In this document: positions 34,826-44,079 of the stretch, piece after piece
Layout of the letters: each line of letters begins with the position of its first letter
How positions within the stretch are numbered: the first letter of the stretch is position 1
Origin: Pseudonocardia sp. HH130630-07
GTDB taxonomy: Bacteria; Actinomycetota; Actinomycetes; Mycobacteriales; Pseudonocardiaceae
Length of the DNA: 64,000 nt
Reading direction: 5' to 3'
NCBI RefSeq assembly: GCF_001698125.1
Contig: NZ_CP013854.1
Coordinates: 3,968,001 to 4,032,000, forward strand
Notes under the pieces: model-generated
Seen by the model: the letters and a program-made list of their open reading frames with translations, nothing else
Databases searched by the model: none
Told to the model about the DNA's origin: nothing
Made by a program: the position numbers and the translations under genes

Positions 34826-36262
34826 ATGGCGGAGAAGAGCCGGATCGGCGTCACCGGGCTGGCGGTGATGGGGGCGAACCTCGCCCGCAACATGGCCCGC
34901 CGCGGTTTTCCGGTGGCGGTGCACAACCGCACCACCGCGAAGACCACCGAGTTCATGAAGGACTACGGGCACGAGGGCACCTTCACCGGTGCCGAGTCGC
35001 TCCAGGAGTTCGTGGACGCGCTGGAGACGCCGCGCAAGATCGTCGTCATGGTCAAGGCGGGCAAGCCGGTCGACGCCGTGATCGACGAGCTCGCCCCGCT
35101 GCTCGACGACGGCGACATCATCATCGACGCCGGCAACTCGCACTTCCCGGACACCGACCGCCGGGCCGCCTACTGCGCGGAACGCGGCCTGCGGTTCATG
35201 GGGATCGGGGTGTCCGGTGGCGAGGAGGGCGCGCTGAACGGGCCGAGCATCATGCCCGGCGGCCCGCAGGAGGCCTACGGCGAGGTCGCCGACATCCTCA
35301 CCGCGATCGCCGCGGACGTCGACGGCACCCCGTGCTGCACGCACGTCGGGCCGGGCGGCGCCGGGCACTACGTGAAGATGGTGCACAACGGCATCGAGTA
35401 CGCCGACATCCAGCTCATCGCCGAGGCCTACGACCTGCTCAGCCACGTCGGCGGGCTCTCGGCCCCGGAGATCGGGACGATCTTCGAGCAGTGGAACACC
35501 GGTGATCTCGAGTCGTTCCTCATCGAGATCACCGGCATCGTGCTCGCCAAGACCGACGAGCGGACGCAGGCGCCGCTGGTCGACGTCATCACCGACCAGG
35601 CCGAGCAGAAGGGCACCGGCCGCTGGACGGCGATCGACGCCCTCGACCTCGGCGTCCCGCTCACCGGGATCACCGAGGCCGTGTTCGCGCGTACGCTGTC
35701 CGCGCTGCGCGACGAGCGGAAGGCCGCGTCGACGACCCTGGCCGGGCCCGCGCAGCAGCGCACCGGCGACGTGGACCAGCTCGTCGAGGACGTCCGGCAG
35801 GCGCTCTACGCGTCGAAGGTCGTCGCCTACGCGCAGGGGTTCGCGCAGATGCGGGCGGCGTCGCAGGCCAACGACTGGGATCTCGACCTGGGCGCGATGG
35901 CCCGGATCTGGCGCGGCGGCTGCATCATCCGGGCCCAGTTCCTCAACCGGATCACCGAGGCCTACGAGTCCCACCCCGACCTCGACAACCTGCTGATGGT
36001 CCCGTACTTCACCGAGGCGGTCGGCGCGGCGCAGGACGCGTGGCGGCGGGTCGTCGTCACCGCGACCGAGAACGGCGTCGCGATCCCGGCGTTCTCCTCC
36101 AGCCTGTCCTACTACGACGGCTACCGCCGCGAGCGCGGCCCGGCGAACCTGATCCAGGGCCTGCGCGACTACTTCGGCGCGCACACCTACCGGCGGATCG
36201 ACGGCGACGGCACCTTCCACACCCGGTGGAGCCAGGACGGCAGCGAGGTGCGCACCGACTGA
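34826..36262 (+). CDS. gndA: 6-phosphogluconate dehydrogenase, decarboxylating
   Basis: A 478-residue NADP-dependent enzyme of the oxidative pentose-phosphate pathway (6-phosphogluconate to ribulose-5-phosphate). IGVTGLAVMGANLARNMA (~6) is the GLAVMG cofactor loop. IIDAGNSHFPDTDRR (~99), GVSGGEEGALNGPSIMPGG (~127) and KMVHNGIEYADIQLIAEAYD (~183) form the active-site signature. The long C-terminal helical domain marks the homodimeric GndA class. The start has GGAGGAG at the right distance. It is followed by a strong terminator. Confidence 0.96.
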   Translation: MAEKSRIGVTGLAVMGANLARNMARRGFPVAVHNRTTAKTTEFMKDYGHEGTFTGAESLQEFVDALETPRKIVVMVKAGKPVDAVIDELAPLLDDGDIIIDAGNSHFPDTDRRAAYCAERGLRFMGIGVSGGEEGALNGPSIMPGGPQEAYGEVADILTAIAADVDGTPCCTHVGPGGAGHYVKMVHNGIEYADIQLIAEAYDLLSHVGGLSAPEIGTIFEQWNTGDLESFLIEITGIVLAKTDERTQAPLVDVITDQAEQKGTGRWTAIDALDLGVPLTGITEAVFARTLSALRDERKAASTTLAGPAQQRTGDVDQLVEDVRQALYASKVVAYAQGFAQMRAASQANDWDLDLGAMARIWRGGCIIRAQFLNRITEAYESHPDLDNLLMVPYFTEAVGAAQDAWRRVVVTATENGVAIPAFSSSLSYYDGYRRERGPANLIQGLRDYFGAHTYRRIDGDGTFHTRWSQDGSEVRTD

Positions 36263-36269
36263 GGCGCCG

Positions 36270-36301
36270 CCCCGCCCGCCGTGGTCTCCCGGCGGGCGGG
36301 G
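36270..36301 (+). terminator. Hairpin terminator after gndA
   Basis: CCCCGCCCGCC pairs exactly with GGCGGGCGGGG across a short loop, 8 bp after the stop. No U-tract follows, as is common in actinomycetes. Confidence 0.7.
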
Positions 36302-36328
36302 CCGCCCGGTCTCACTAGGGTCCGTCCC

Positions 36329-36997
36329 ATGACGCCACCCACGGTGGGGCGGGCCCGGTGGACCGAGCGCCTGTTCCGGATCGCCCTGCTGGTCAAGGGC
36401 GTGGACGGCGCGGCCGAGGTGCTGGGCGCGGCCGCGCTGCTGCTGGTCCCCGGTGACTGAGCCTTTTTCAACCTGACCAGCGAGCTTCTGCGTCAGGAGA
36501 TCGCGAAGGTTGCAGCGCAACTGCTCTGACCACAGCTGCACAGGTCACCGGCTCGCCAGCTCGGCGTCTGCACCCACACAACCAGGCCCCTGAGCTGCCG
36601 GAACGGCAGGTTGAAAAAGGCTCACTGGCTGCACCACGTCGTGGCCCGGATCCTGGCCCGGGACCTGGTCGGCCCGCCGGACGGGACCCTGGCCCGGCAT
36701 TTCGTCGCCGGTACCGACGCGGTCTCCGGCGACGGCCGGACCTTCGCCGTCGTCTACCTCGCGGTGCACGGGGCGATCAAGCTGGTGCTGGTCGCGGCGC
36801 TGCTCCGCCGGTGGTTGCCCGCGTACCCGCCGGCCGTGGTGGTGCTGGTGCTGTTCGTCGGCTACGAGCTGGTGCACGCCTGGCACACCGGGTCGCTGCT
36901 GCTCCCGGTGCTGGCGCTGCTGGACGTGGCGATCATCGTGTTCGTGCTGCGGGAGTACCGGCTGCTGCGGGCACGCCGGGACGGTCGAGCGCCGTGA
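36329..36997 (+). pseudogene. DUF2127-family membrane protein interrupted by a MITE
   Basis: Without MITE copy C and one ACT (168 bp) this is a 166-residue membrane protein of the DUF2127 family, with RLFRIALLVKGVDGAAEVLG at the N-terminus and four hydrophobic helices, the last around LPVLALLDVAIIVFVLREYR. The insertion falls after residue 43 in the first loop and makes a TGA at the junction. The frame is kept over 168 bp but interrupted. The 3' end overlaps the flavoprotein gene on the other strand by 65 bp. Family function is unknown. Confidence 0.9.
36459..36623 (-). mobile_element. MITE copy C (165 bp), in the DUF2127 gene
   Basis: This is the reverse-orientation copy. The GAGCCTTTTTCAACCTG ends are intact and the target duplication is ACT at 36456-36458 and 36624-36626. 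It appears identical by eye to copies A and D when reversed. Confidence 0.95.
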
Positions 36998-38117
36998 GCA
37001 CGGCGCGGGCGGCCGCGCGTCCGGCCCGGTCCGCGCCGATCGTGCTCGCCGAGGGCCCGTAGCCCACCAGGTGCACCCGCGGGTCGGCGACGACGCCGGT
37101 GTCCTGCGGCGGGCCCAGCACGATGCCGCCGCCCGGCCCGCGCAGGCCCAGCGGGGCGAGGTGGCCCAGCGCCGGACGCCAGCCCGTCGCCCAGAGCAGC
37201 ACGTCCGCGGCCTCGGTGGCGGGTCCGGCGCCGTCCCCGTCCCAGGCCACGCCGTCCGGGGTGACCCGGCTGAACATCGGCCGCCGGCGCAGCACGCCGC
37301 TCGCGATGCCGGCCCGCACCTCCGGGGTCAGGCCGAGCCCGGTGACCCCGACGACGCTGCGCGGCGGCAGCCCGGCCCGCACCCGCTCCTCGACGAGCGC
37401 GACCGCGGCCCGGCCCCGCTCGGCGTCGAACGGGCCCTCCTGCCAGACCGGTTCGCGCCGGGTGACCCAGGTCGTCGCCGCCGCGTACGGGGCGATCTCC
37501 AGCAGCAGCTGCACCGCGGTGATGCCACCGCCGACGACGACCACCCGCCGCCCCGCCATCGCCCCCGGGCCCGGGTAGTCACGGGCGTGCAGGCTCCGGC
37601 CCCGGAACGACGCGAGCCCCGGGTAGGCGGGGACGAACGGCCGGGTCCAGGTGCCGGTCGCGTTGATCAGGTGCGCGGTGCTCCAGGTGCCCTGGTCGGT
37701 CTCCACGGCGAGCGGCCCCGCGGCGCCGGGCCCGGCGGCGCCGGGCCCGGGGGCGGCGTCACGGACCGCTCGTACCCGTACCGGGCGGCGGACCTGCAGG
37801 TCCCAGGTCCGCTCGATGTCGGCGAAGTAGCCGGGGACCGCGTCACGTGCCCGCCGGTCCGGGTCGGCGCCGGGGTCGTCGAACCCGGACGCGACGCCCG
37901 CGACGTCGTGGATGCCGTTGACGGTGCGCATGCGCAGGCTCGGCCAGCGGTGCCGCCACGCGCCGCCCGGGCCGTCCTCACCGTCGAGGACGACGAAGCC
38001 GCGGCCGGGTTCCAGGCCGCCGCGGCGCAACCCGGCGGCTGCGGACAGGCCCGCCTGCCCGGCCCCCACCACCACGACGTCGCTCCACTGCTGCACGGTC
38101 GTTCCAACGCCGGACAC
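36933..38117 (-). CDS. FAD/NAD(P)-dependent oxidoreductase, FMO-like
   Basis: A 394-residue flavoprotein of the YUCCA/CzcO-like monooxygenase branch. DVVVVGAGQAGLSAAAGL (~13) binds FAD, RMRTVNGIHDVAG lies near the isoalloxazine, and RRVVVVGGGITAVQLLLEI (~185) binds NAD(P). A late ATGWRP motif (~310) is typical of the group. Substrate unknown. The GTG at 38117 begins MSGVGTTVQQ. The next gene upstream on this strand, the dehydratase, is 21 bp away, so the two may be co-transcribed. Confidence 0.85.
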   Translation of the reverse strand: MSGVGTTVQQWSDVVVVGAGQAGLSAAAGLRRGGLEPGRGFVVLDGEDGPGGAWRHRWPSLRMRTVNGIHDVAGVASGFDDPGADPDRRARDAVPGYFADIERTWDLQVRRPVRVRAVRDAAPGPGAAGPGAAGPLAVETDQGTWSTAHLINATGTWTRPFVPAYPGLASFRGRSLHARDYPGPGAMAGRRVVVVGGGITAVQLLLEIAPYAAATTWVTRREPVWQEGPFDAERGRAAVALVEERVRAGLPPRSVVGVTGLGLTPEVRAGIASGVLRRRPMFSRVTPDGVAWDGDGAGPATEAADVLLWATGWRPALGHLAPLGLRGPGGGIVLGPPQDTGVVADPRVHLVGYGPSASTIGADRAGRAAARAVLTALDRPGVPAAAGTPAARTR

Positions 38118-38138
38118 CGGCGGCGGAGTCCCGCGTCC

Positions 38139-39110
38139 TCACCCGGTGTGGCGCAGCGCTCCCAGGACGTCGGCGACGTCGGCGTTCGCCCCGCACACGA
38201 CCAGCGCGAGCCGGGCGCCGGGATGCCGTCCGACGACCGTGCGGGCACCCGCGACCAGGCACCCGGCGGCGGGCTCGGCCCAGATCCCGGCGTGCTCGGC
38301 GAGCTCGACGCTGCCCCGGAACGCCGCGTCGTCGGGCACGACGAGCATCTCGTGCACGAACTCGCGGACGTGGTCGTAGGTCAGCTGCGACACCGCCGGT
38401 GCGGACAGCGTCGTGATCGCCGAGGTGATCGTGACCGGCACCGGGCCGCCGGCGGCCTGCGCCGCGGACATCGCCTCGGCACCGGCGGTCTCCACGCCCC
38501 AGACCCGGGTACCGGGCAGCAGGGCCCGCACCGCCGCGGCCACTCCGGACAGCAGCGCACCCCCGCCGACGGAGACGAGGACGTCGGTCGGCGGCTCCCC
38601 GAGCGCGGTCGCGTCCCGGGCCAGCTCCAGCCCGACGGTGCCCTGCGCGGCGAGCACCACCGGGTCGTCGAACGGGTGCACCAGGGTCATCCCCGCCGCC
38701 TGCAGCTCACCGGCCAGCGCGAACGCGGCAGGGATGTCCGGGGTGAGCCGGACGTCGGCACCCGCCGCCCGGGCCGCGGCCACCGACCGGCGCGGCGCGT
38801 TCTCCGGCATGACGACGACGGCCGTCACCCCCGCCGCACCCGCCACCTCGGCCACGGCCAGCCCGTGGTTGCCGCCGGAGACGGCGACCAGACCGGCCGC
38901 GCGCTCGGCGTCGGTCAGCGTCGCGAGCTTCGCCAGCACCCCGCGCGGCTTGAACGACCCGGCCCGCTGCAGGTGCTCCAGCTTCAGCAGCACCGGGGCG
39001 CCGAGCAGCGCGCCGAGGCCGGGGGACGCCACCGTGGGGGTGCGCACCACCCCGCCCGCGATGCGCTCGGCCGCCGTCTCGATGTCGTCGAGGGTCACCA
39101 GTTCGCCCAT
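38139..39110 (-). CDS. Threonine/serine dehydratase-like PLP enzyme
   Basis: A 323-residue fold-II PLP enzyme. RAGSFKPRGVLAKL (~50) carries the Schiff-base lysine, SGGNHGLAVAEVAGAAG (~78) the substrate loop and VSVGGGALLSGVAAAV (~176) the glycine-rich phosphate cup. It lacks a C-terminal ACT domain, as in catabolic threonine/serine dehydratases or serine racemases. Deamination of threonine or serine to the keto acid is expected. Start ATG 39110. Confidence 0.88.
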   Translation of the reverse strand: MGELVTLDDIETAAERIAGGVVRTPTVASPGLGALLGAPVLLKLEHLQRAGSFKPRGVLAKLATLTDAERAAGLVAVSGGNHGLAVAEVAGAAGVTAVVVMPENAPRRSVAAARAAGADVRLTPDIPAAFALAGELQAAGMTLVHPFDDPVVLAAQGTVGLELARDATALGEPPTDVLVSVGGGALLSGVAAAVRALLPGTRVWGVETAGAEAMSAAQAAGGPVPVTITSAITTLSAPAVSQLTYDHVREFVHEMLVVPDDAAFRGSVELAEHAGIWAEPAAGCLVAGARTVVGRHPGARLALVVCGANADVADVLGALRHTG

Positions 39111-39154
39111 GACCGCGACGGTCGTGGGCCGCCCGGGGAACGGCCCGGGTGCGC

Positions 39155-39712
39155 TCAGCCCATCGACTTCCGGCCGTCGACGGTCTCCCGGATGATGTCG
39201 GCGTGCCCGCTGTGCTGGGCGGTCTCGCCGATGATGTGGGCGAACACCTGCCGGGCGCTCCACGAGGCGTTCTCGGGGAACCACGGCGCGGGCGGGAGCG
39301 GGTGCGCCAGCCCGAGGTCGACCGTGCGCACGAGCTCGTCGGTGCGGGCCGCGGTGGTGGTGTAGCGCTCCAGCAGCGCGTCCAGGGTGTCGTCGGGCCC
39401 GACGGCGAAGTCGTCCCGCTCGGCGTCCGGGTCCGCGGGGGCCGCGTCCCACTCCTCGGCGCCCTCGACCACCCCGGTCAGGACGAAGTCCACCCAGCCG
39501 CGCTCGACGCCCTCGACGTGCTTGAGGATCCCGGCCAGGGTCAGCGCGCTCGCGGTGGGGCGCCGCCGGGCGTCGGCATCGGACAGTTCGGCGACGGTGT
39601 ACCGCAGCAGCATCCGGTGCTTGGCGAGGGTCTCCAGGATGGTCGCGCGCTCGCCGTCCACGGCGGTGTCGGTGTCGGTGAGCAGATCGGCCATACGGTC
39701 GGCGGTGTTCAC
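39155..39712 (-). CDS. DinB-family (DUF664) protein, tandem copy 1
   Basis: A 185-residue four-helix DinB-like protein. LAGILKHVEGVERGWVDFVL (~60) holds the first metal-ligand histidine, and RQVFAHIIGETAQHSGHADI (~153) the H-x3-H pair. In other actinomycetes such proteins are thiol S-transferases (mycothiol or bacillithiol) or of unknown role. It lies 10 bp after the end of a paralogue, so the pair arose by tandem duplication. The start at 39712 is a GTG; an ATG a few codons later is possible. Confidence 0.88.
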   Translation of the reverse strand: MNTADRMADLLTDTDTAVDGERATILETLAKHRMLLRYTVAELSDADARRRPTASALTLAGILKHVEGVERGWVDFVLTGVVEGAEEWDAAPADPDAERDDFAVGPDDTLDALLERYTTTAARTDELVRTVDLGLAHPLPPAPWFPENASWSARQVFAHIIGETAQHSGHADIIRETVDGRKSMG

Positions 39713-39722
39713 GGCGGCCCCC

Positions 39723-40277
39723 TCAGCCCATCGTCTTCGCGCCGTCGACGGCCTCGCGGATGATGTCCGCGTGCCCGGCGTGCTGGCTGATCTCGGCGAG
39801 CATGTGGATCGCGATCCGGCGCACCGACCAGGACACGCCGGGCTCGAACCAGGGGGCCACCGGCAGCTCGTGCGCGGTGTCGAGGTCCGCGGTGCGCAGG
39901 ATCTCCTCGGAGCGGGCCGCGACCTGGTCGATCCGTGCGCGCAGGTACTCCAGGGTCTCGTGCTCGGCCAGCACGAACCGGGTGTCCTCCCAGTCGCCGG
40001 CGTTCTGCTCGACCGCGTCCCAGTCGACGTCGGAGTTGTAGACGTCGTTGAACGCCTCCGCGCCCTCCAGCGCGAAGCGGAACCACCCCTCCTCGGTGTC
40101 CGCGACGTGCTTGAGCAGCGACGCGATCGTCAGCTCGCTCACCGTGCTCCGGGTCCGGGCCTGCTCCTCGGTGAGCCCCTCGGCCGTGCGCAGCAGGAAG
40201 CCGCGGTGCCGGTCGAGGGTCGCGATCAGCTCGGCCCGCTCGCCGGTGATGGTCTGGGAATCGGTGCTGGCGTTCAC
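39723..40277 (-). CDS. DinB-family (DUF664) protein, tandem copy 2
   Basis: A 184-residue paralogue of the gene at 39155. ASLLKHVADTEEGWFRFALE (~53) and RRIAIHMLAEISQHAGHADI (~152) hold the same metal ligands. The two proteins share the HADIIRE-VDG-K-MG end. The pair is in the same orientation and probably one operon. Substrate unknown. Confidence 0.9.
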   Translation of the reverse strand: MNASTDSQTITGERAELIATLDRHRGFLLRTAEGLTEEQARTRSTVSELTIASLLKHVADTEEGWFRFALEGAEAFNDVYNSDVDWDAVEQNAGDWEDTRFVLAEHETLEYLRARIDQVAARSEEILRTADLDTAHELPVAPWFEPGVSWSVRRIAIHMLAEISQHAGHADIIREAVDGAKTMG

Positions 40278-40378
40278 GCCGGCCGCCTCTCGTCCGCGGG
40301 GACCGGGTCACTCCCGGTCCGTCAGGAACGACGATAGAACCGTATGCGGACAGGTTCGGTCCTCGATGGTGACGGAGT

Positions 40379-40690
40379 TCAGGACAGTTCGTGCAGGGCC
40401 CGTTCCCAGCGCTCCCGGCGGTCGCCGAGATCCAGGTCCCACCACGGGGTGCCGCGCTCGCCGAGACCGTGCTTGGCGGCGTTCACCCTGGTCCGCGCGG
40501 TACGGACGCGGTCGTCGTCGCCGGTGCGGCGGCCCGCGCCGACCTCGGCCCGCGCGGTGCCGAGATGGCGTTGCAGCTCGGCCCGCACGTCCTCGGGCAG
40601 CTCGGGGTCCGCGGCCCGCCAGCGCCGGCCCCGGACGACGATGTAGCGGCCGTCCGGGTCCGTTCCGGCGGGGTGTCCACCCGGGGTCAG
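40379..40690 (-). CDS. Small conserved actinobacterial protein, start uncertain
   Basis: About 103 residues with PDGRYIVVRGRRWRAADPEL near the start and LGERGTPWWDLDLGDRRERW near the end, a pattern I recall from small actinomycete proteins of unknown function. No ATG or GTG lies in frame at a sensible place. A CTG at 40690 overlaps the stop of the glpD-like gene (CTGA), which would couple translation. A longer frame upstream overlaps glpD and has no family support. Function unknown. Confidence 0.6.
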   Translation of the reverse strand: MTPGGHPAGTDPDGRYIVVRGRRWRAADPELPEDVRAELQRHLGTARAEVGAGRRTGDDDRVRTARTRVNAAKHGLGERGTPWWDLDLGDRRERWERALHELS

Positions 40691-42399
40691 CCGCTGACCG
40701 GTACGACGTCCGGCGCGCCGAGCCGGGCGGCGTCGGCGGTCGCGTCGTCGGGCATCCGCTGGCTCTCCCGCTCGGCCTCCACCCGCTTGCGGTAGTGGTC
40801 GACCTCGCGCTCGACCTGCTCGTCGTTCCAGCCCAGTACGGGCGCGACGAGCCGGGCCGCCTCCTGGGTCGCCTCGACCCCGCGGTCGAAGGTCTCGATC
40901 GAGATCCGGGTCCGCCGGGCCAGGATGTCCTCCAGGTGCCGGGCGCTCTCGTGCGACGCCGCGTAGACGACCTCGGCGCGCAGGTAGTCCGGCGCGCCCG
41001 CGAGCGGCTCGGTGAGCGTCGGGTCGGCGGCGGCGAGGTCGAGCACCTCCTGGATCAGCGACCCGTAGCGGCCGAGCAGGTGCTCGATCCGCGCCGGGTG
41101 CAGCCCCGACGAACGGGCCAGGTTCGCGGTCGCGTTGGTCAGTGCGTGGTAGCCCTCGGCACCGAGCAGCGGGACCTCCGCGGTGCACGAGGCGGGGACC
41201 TTCGCGTCCAGGCCGTGCACGGCGGCGTCCACCGCGTCCTTCGCCATGACCCGGTAGGTCGTGTACTTCCCACCGGCGACGACGACGAGGCCCGGCACCG
41301 GTGTCGCGACGGCGTGCTCGCGGGACAGCTTCGACGTCGACTCCGACTCCCCGGACAGCAGCGGCCGCAGGCCCGCGTAGACGCCCTCGACGTCGTCGTG
41401 CGTCAGCGGCTGCTCCAGGACCGTGTTGACGTGCTGCAACAGGTAGTCGATGTCCGCCGCGCTGGCCGCCGGGTGCGCCTTGTCCAGGTCCCAGCCGGTG
41501 TCGGTGGTGCCGATGATCCAGTGCCGGCCCCACGGGATGACGAACAGTACCGACTTCTCGGTGCGCAGGATCAGCCCGGACTCGCCGCGGATCCGGTCCC
41601 GGGGCACCACGAGGTGGATGCCCTTCGAAGCCCGCACCTTGAACAGGCCGCGCTCGCCGGCCAGGCCCTGGGTGTCGTCGGTCCACACGCCGGTGGCGTT
41701 GATGACCTGCTTGGCACGGACGTCGACCTGCTCGCCGGACTCGAGGTCCTGCACGGTGGCGCCGACCACCCGGCCGGCCTCCTTGAGCAGCCCGACGACG
41801 CGGGCCCGGGTCGCCACGTGCGCGCCGTAGGCGGCGGCGGTGCGCGCGATGAACATGGTGTGCCGCGCGTCGTCGACCTGGGCGTCGTAGTATTGCAGGG
41901 CGCCCACCAGCGCGTCCTTGCGCAGGGACGGGACGACCCGCCGGGCACCGCGCCGGGTGAGGTGGCGGTGGTGCGGGACGCCCCGCGAGCGCCCGGACAG
42001 GAACCCGAGCGTGTCGTAGAGGGCGACGCCGGCGCCGGCGTAGAGCCGTTCCCAGCCCCGGTGCTGCAGCGGGTAGAGGAACGGGACCGGGCGGACCAGG
42101 TGCGGGGCCAGCTGCTGGATGAGCAGGCCGCGCTCGGCGAGTGCCTCGGCGACCAGGCGGAAGTCCAGCATCTCCAGGTAGCGCAGGCCACCGTGGACGA
42201 GCTTGGACGAGCGGCTGGACGTGCCCGAGGCGAAGTCGCGGGCCTCGACGAGACCGACCGACAGGCCGCGCGTGGCGGCGTCGAGCGCGGAGCCGGCGCC
42301 GACGACACCGCCGCCGACGACGAGTACGTCGAGTTCGCGGTCGCCCATCGCCTGCAGCGCCGCGGTACGGGCCTCCGGGGAGAGCGCCACCGATTTCAT
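40687..42399 (-). CDS. glpD: Glycerol-3-phosphate dehydrogenase/oxidase
   Basis: A 570-residue FAD enzyme that oxidises glycerol-3-phosphate to dihydroxyacetone phosphate at the membrane. LVVGGGVVGAGSALDAATRG (~26) binds FAD; FASGTSSRSSKLVHGGLRYL (~58) is the family signature. The C-terminal DAO_C domain (~430-545) is complete. The gene follows glpK after 119 bp and starts with ATG. It belongs to the glycerol operon aquaporin-glpK-glpD transcribed from 44904 leftwards. Confidence 0.95.
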   Translation of the reverse strand: MKSVALSPEARTAALQAMGDRELDVLVVGGGVVGAGSALDAATRGLSVGLVEARDFASGTSSRSSKLVHGGLRYLEMLDFRLVAEALAERGLLIQQLAPHLVRPVPFLYPLQHRGWERLYAGAGVALYDTLGFLSGRSRGVPHHRHLTRRGARRVVPSLRKDALVGALQYYDAQVDDARHTMFIARTAAAYGAHVATRARVVGLLKEAGRVVGATVQDLESGEQVDVRAKQVINATGVWTDDTQGLAGERGLFKVRASKGIHLVVPRDRIRGESGLILRTEKSVLFVIPWGRHWIIGTTDTGWDLDKAHPAASAADIDYLLQHVNTVLEQPLTHDDVEGVYAGLRPLLSGESESTSKLSREHAVATPVPGLVVVAGGKYTTYRVMAKDAVDAAVHGLDAKVPASCTAEVPLLGAEGYHALTNATANLARSSGLHPARIEHLLGRYGSLIQEVLDLAAADPTLTEPLAGAPDYLRAEVVYAASHESARHLEDILARRTRISIETFDRGVEATQEAARLVAPVLGWNDEQVEREVDHYRKRVEAERESQRMPDDATADAARLGAPDVVPVSG

Positions 42400-42518
42400 G
42401 ATCAGACCTTCCAGTCGTCTACCTGCAGGGACTACCCGCTCAACAGCCGCAGGTGCACCGATGTGCCCGAGATCGCCCTGATCGGGGCGACCCCGGGCAC
42501 CCGGTGCTCAGCCGGCCG

Positions 42519-44036
42519 TCACTCGACGTCGACCCAGTCGAGCGTCCGCTCCACGGCCTTCTTCCACTTGGCGTACCCCTCGTCGCGCTGGGCGGCGTCC
42601 CACTCGGGCTCCCAGCGCCGGGCCTCGTTCCAGTTCGCCCGCAGCTCGTCGGTGGAGGACCAGAAGCCCACGGCGAGCCCGGCCGCGTAGGCGGCGCCGA
42701 GCGCAGTCGTCTCGGCCACGACCGGCCGGGACACCGAGACGCCGAGCACGTCGGCCTGGATCTGCATGCACAGCTCGTTGAGCGTGACGCCGCCGTCGAC
42801 CTTGAGCACGTCCAGTGCGACGCCGGAGTCCTTGCTCATCGCCTCGGCGACGTCGCGGGACTGGTAGCAGATCGCCTCCAGCGTCGCCCGGGCCAGGTGC
42901 GCGTTGGTGTTGAACCGGGACAGGCCGACGATCGCGCCACGGGCGTCGGAGCGCCAGTACGGGGCGAACAGCCCGGAGAAGGCGGGCACGAAGTAGACCC
43001 CGCCGTTGTCGTCGACCTGACGGGCCAGCGACTCGGACTGCGACGCACCGGAGATGATGCCGAGCTGGTCGCGCAGCCACTGCACGGCCGACCCGGTGAC
43101 GGCGATGGAGCCCTCGAGCGCGTAGACGACCGGCTCGTCGCCGAACTTGTAGCAGACCGTGGACAGCAGGCCGGACTCCGAGCGGACCAGCTCGTTGCCG
43201 GTGTTGAGCAGCATGAAGTTGCCGGTGCCGTAGGTGTTCTTGGCCTCGCCGGGCGCGAAGCACACCTGCCCGACGGTCGCGGCCTGCTGGTCGCCGAGGT
43301 CGCCGGTGATCCGGACCTCGCCACCGAGCGCACCGCCCGCCAGCGTGGAGCCGAACCCGTCGATCGACGACGACGGCTTGATCTCGGGCAGCATCTGCCG
43401 CGGGATGCCGAAGAAGCCGAGCAGCTCGTCGTCCCAGTCCAGGGTCTCGAGGTCCATCAGCATGGTGCGGCTGGCGTTGGTCACGTCGGTGACGTGCAGC
43501 CCGCCGTTCGGGCCGCCGGTGAGGTTCCAGATGACCCAGGTGTCGGTGTTGCCGAACACCGCGTCCCCGGCCTCGGCCGCCGCGCGGACCCCGTCGACGT
43601 TCTCCAGGATCCACTGGATCTTGCCGCCGGAGAAGTAGGTGGCCGGCGGGAGCCCGGCCTTGCGCCGGATCACGTCGCCCTTGCCCTCGCGCTCCAGGGC
43701 CGAGGCGATGCGGTCGGTGCGGGTGTCCTGCCAGACGATCGCGTTGTAGTAGGGACGTCCGGTGCGCCGGTTCCACACGACGGTGGTCTCGCGCTGGTTG
43801 GTGACCCCGAGCGCGACCAGGTCGGACGCGGACAGGCGGGTGGAGTTCAACGCGGACTGCAGGCACGCGTTGGTCCGCTCGATGATCTCCACCGGGTTGT
43901 GCTCGACCCAGCCGGCCTGCGGCAGGATCTGCTCGTGCTCCAGCTGGTGGCGGCCCACCTCGTTGCCGGAGTGATCGAAGATCATGAACCGGCTGGACGT
44001 GGTTCCCTGGTCGATGGCGCCGACGAACTCGGCCAT
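42519..44036 (-). CDS. glpK: Glycerol kinase 1
   Basis: A 505-residue FGGY-family kinase (glycerol + ATP to glycerol-3-phosphate). [18 protein letters not shown] (~4) binds ATP phosphate, [20 protein letters not shown] (~79) and WQDTRTD contact glycerol, [18 protein letters not shown] (~257) is the FGGY signature. All expected residues are present. It lies 43 bp after the aquaporin gene and starts with ATG at 44036. A second kinase sits across the divergent promoter at 45828. Confidence 0.96.
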   Translation of the reverse strand: MAEFVGAIDQGTTSSRFMIFDHSGNEVGRHQLEHEQILPQAGWVEHNPVEIIERTNACLQSALNSTRLSASDLVALGVTNQRETTVVWNRRTGRPYYNAIVWQDTRTDRIASALEREGKGDVIRRKAGLPPATYFSGGKIQWILENVDGVRAAAEAGDAVFGNTDTWVIWNLTGGPNGGLHVTDVTNASRTMLMDLETLDWDDELLGFFGIPRQMLPEIKPSSSIDGFGSTLAGGALGGEVRITGDLGDQQAATVGQVCFAPGEAKNTYGTGNFMLLNTGNELVRSESGLLSTVCYKFGDEPVVYALEGSIAVTGSAVQWLRDQLGIISGASQSESLARQVDDNGGVYFVPAFSGLFAPYWRSDARGAIVGLSRFNTNAHLARATLEAICYQSRDVAEAMSKDSGVALDVLKVDGGVTLNELCMQIQADVLGVSVSRPVVAETTALGAAYAAGLAVGFWSSTDELRANWNEARRWEPEWDAAQRDEGYAKWKKAVERTLDWVDVE

Positions 44037-44079
44037 TGAGTCCTCCTTCTCGGTCGTGGATCGGGCTGGTCGGAGCGGG

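Noticed and set aside
36459..36623. Peptides encoded inside the MITE as real small genes
   Set aside because: Frames of 25-50 codons across the element vary in start context, and the same element occurs in four unrelated places. There is no sign of selection for a product.
34214..42690. Very long open frames opposite gndA, the flavoprotein/dehydratase genes and glpD (for example 34214-36541 minus, 37071-39365 plus, 40048-42690 plus)
   Set aside because: They are antisense shadows typical of high-G+C DNA. Their translations are Arg/Gly/Pro-rich with no motif, while the opposite strand encodes well-conserved proteins.
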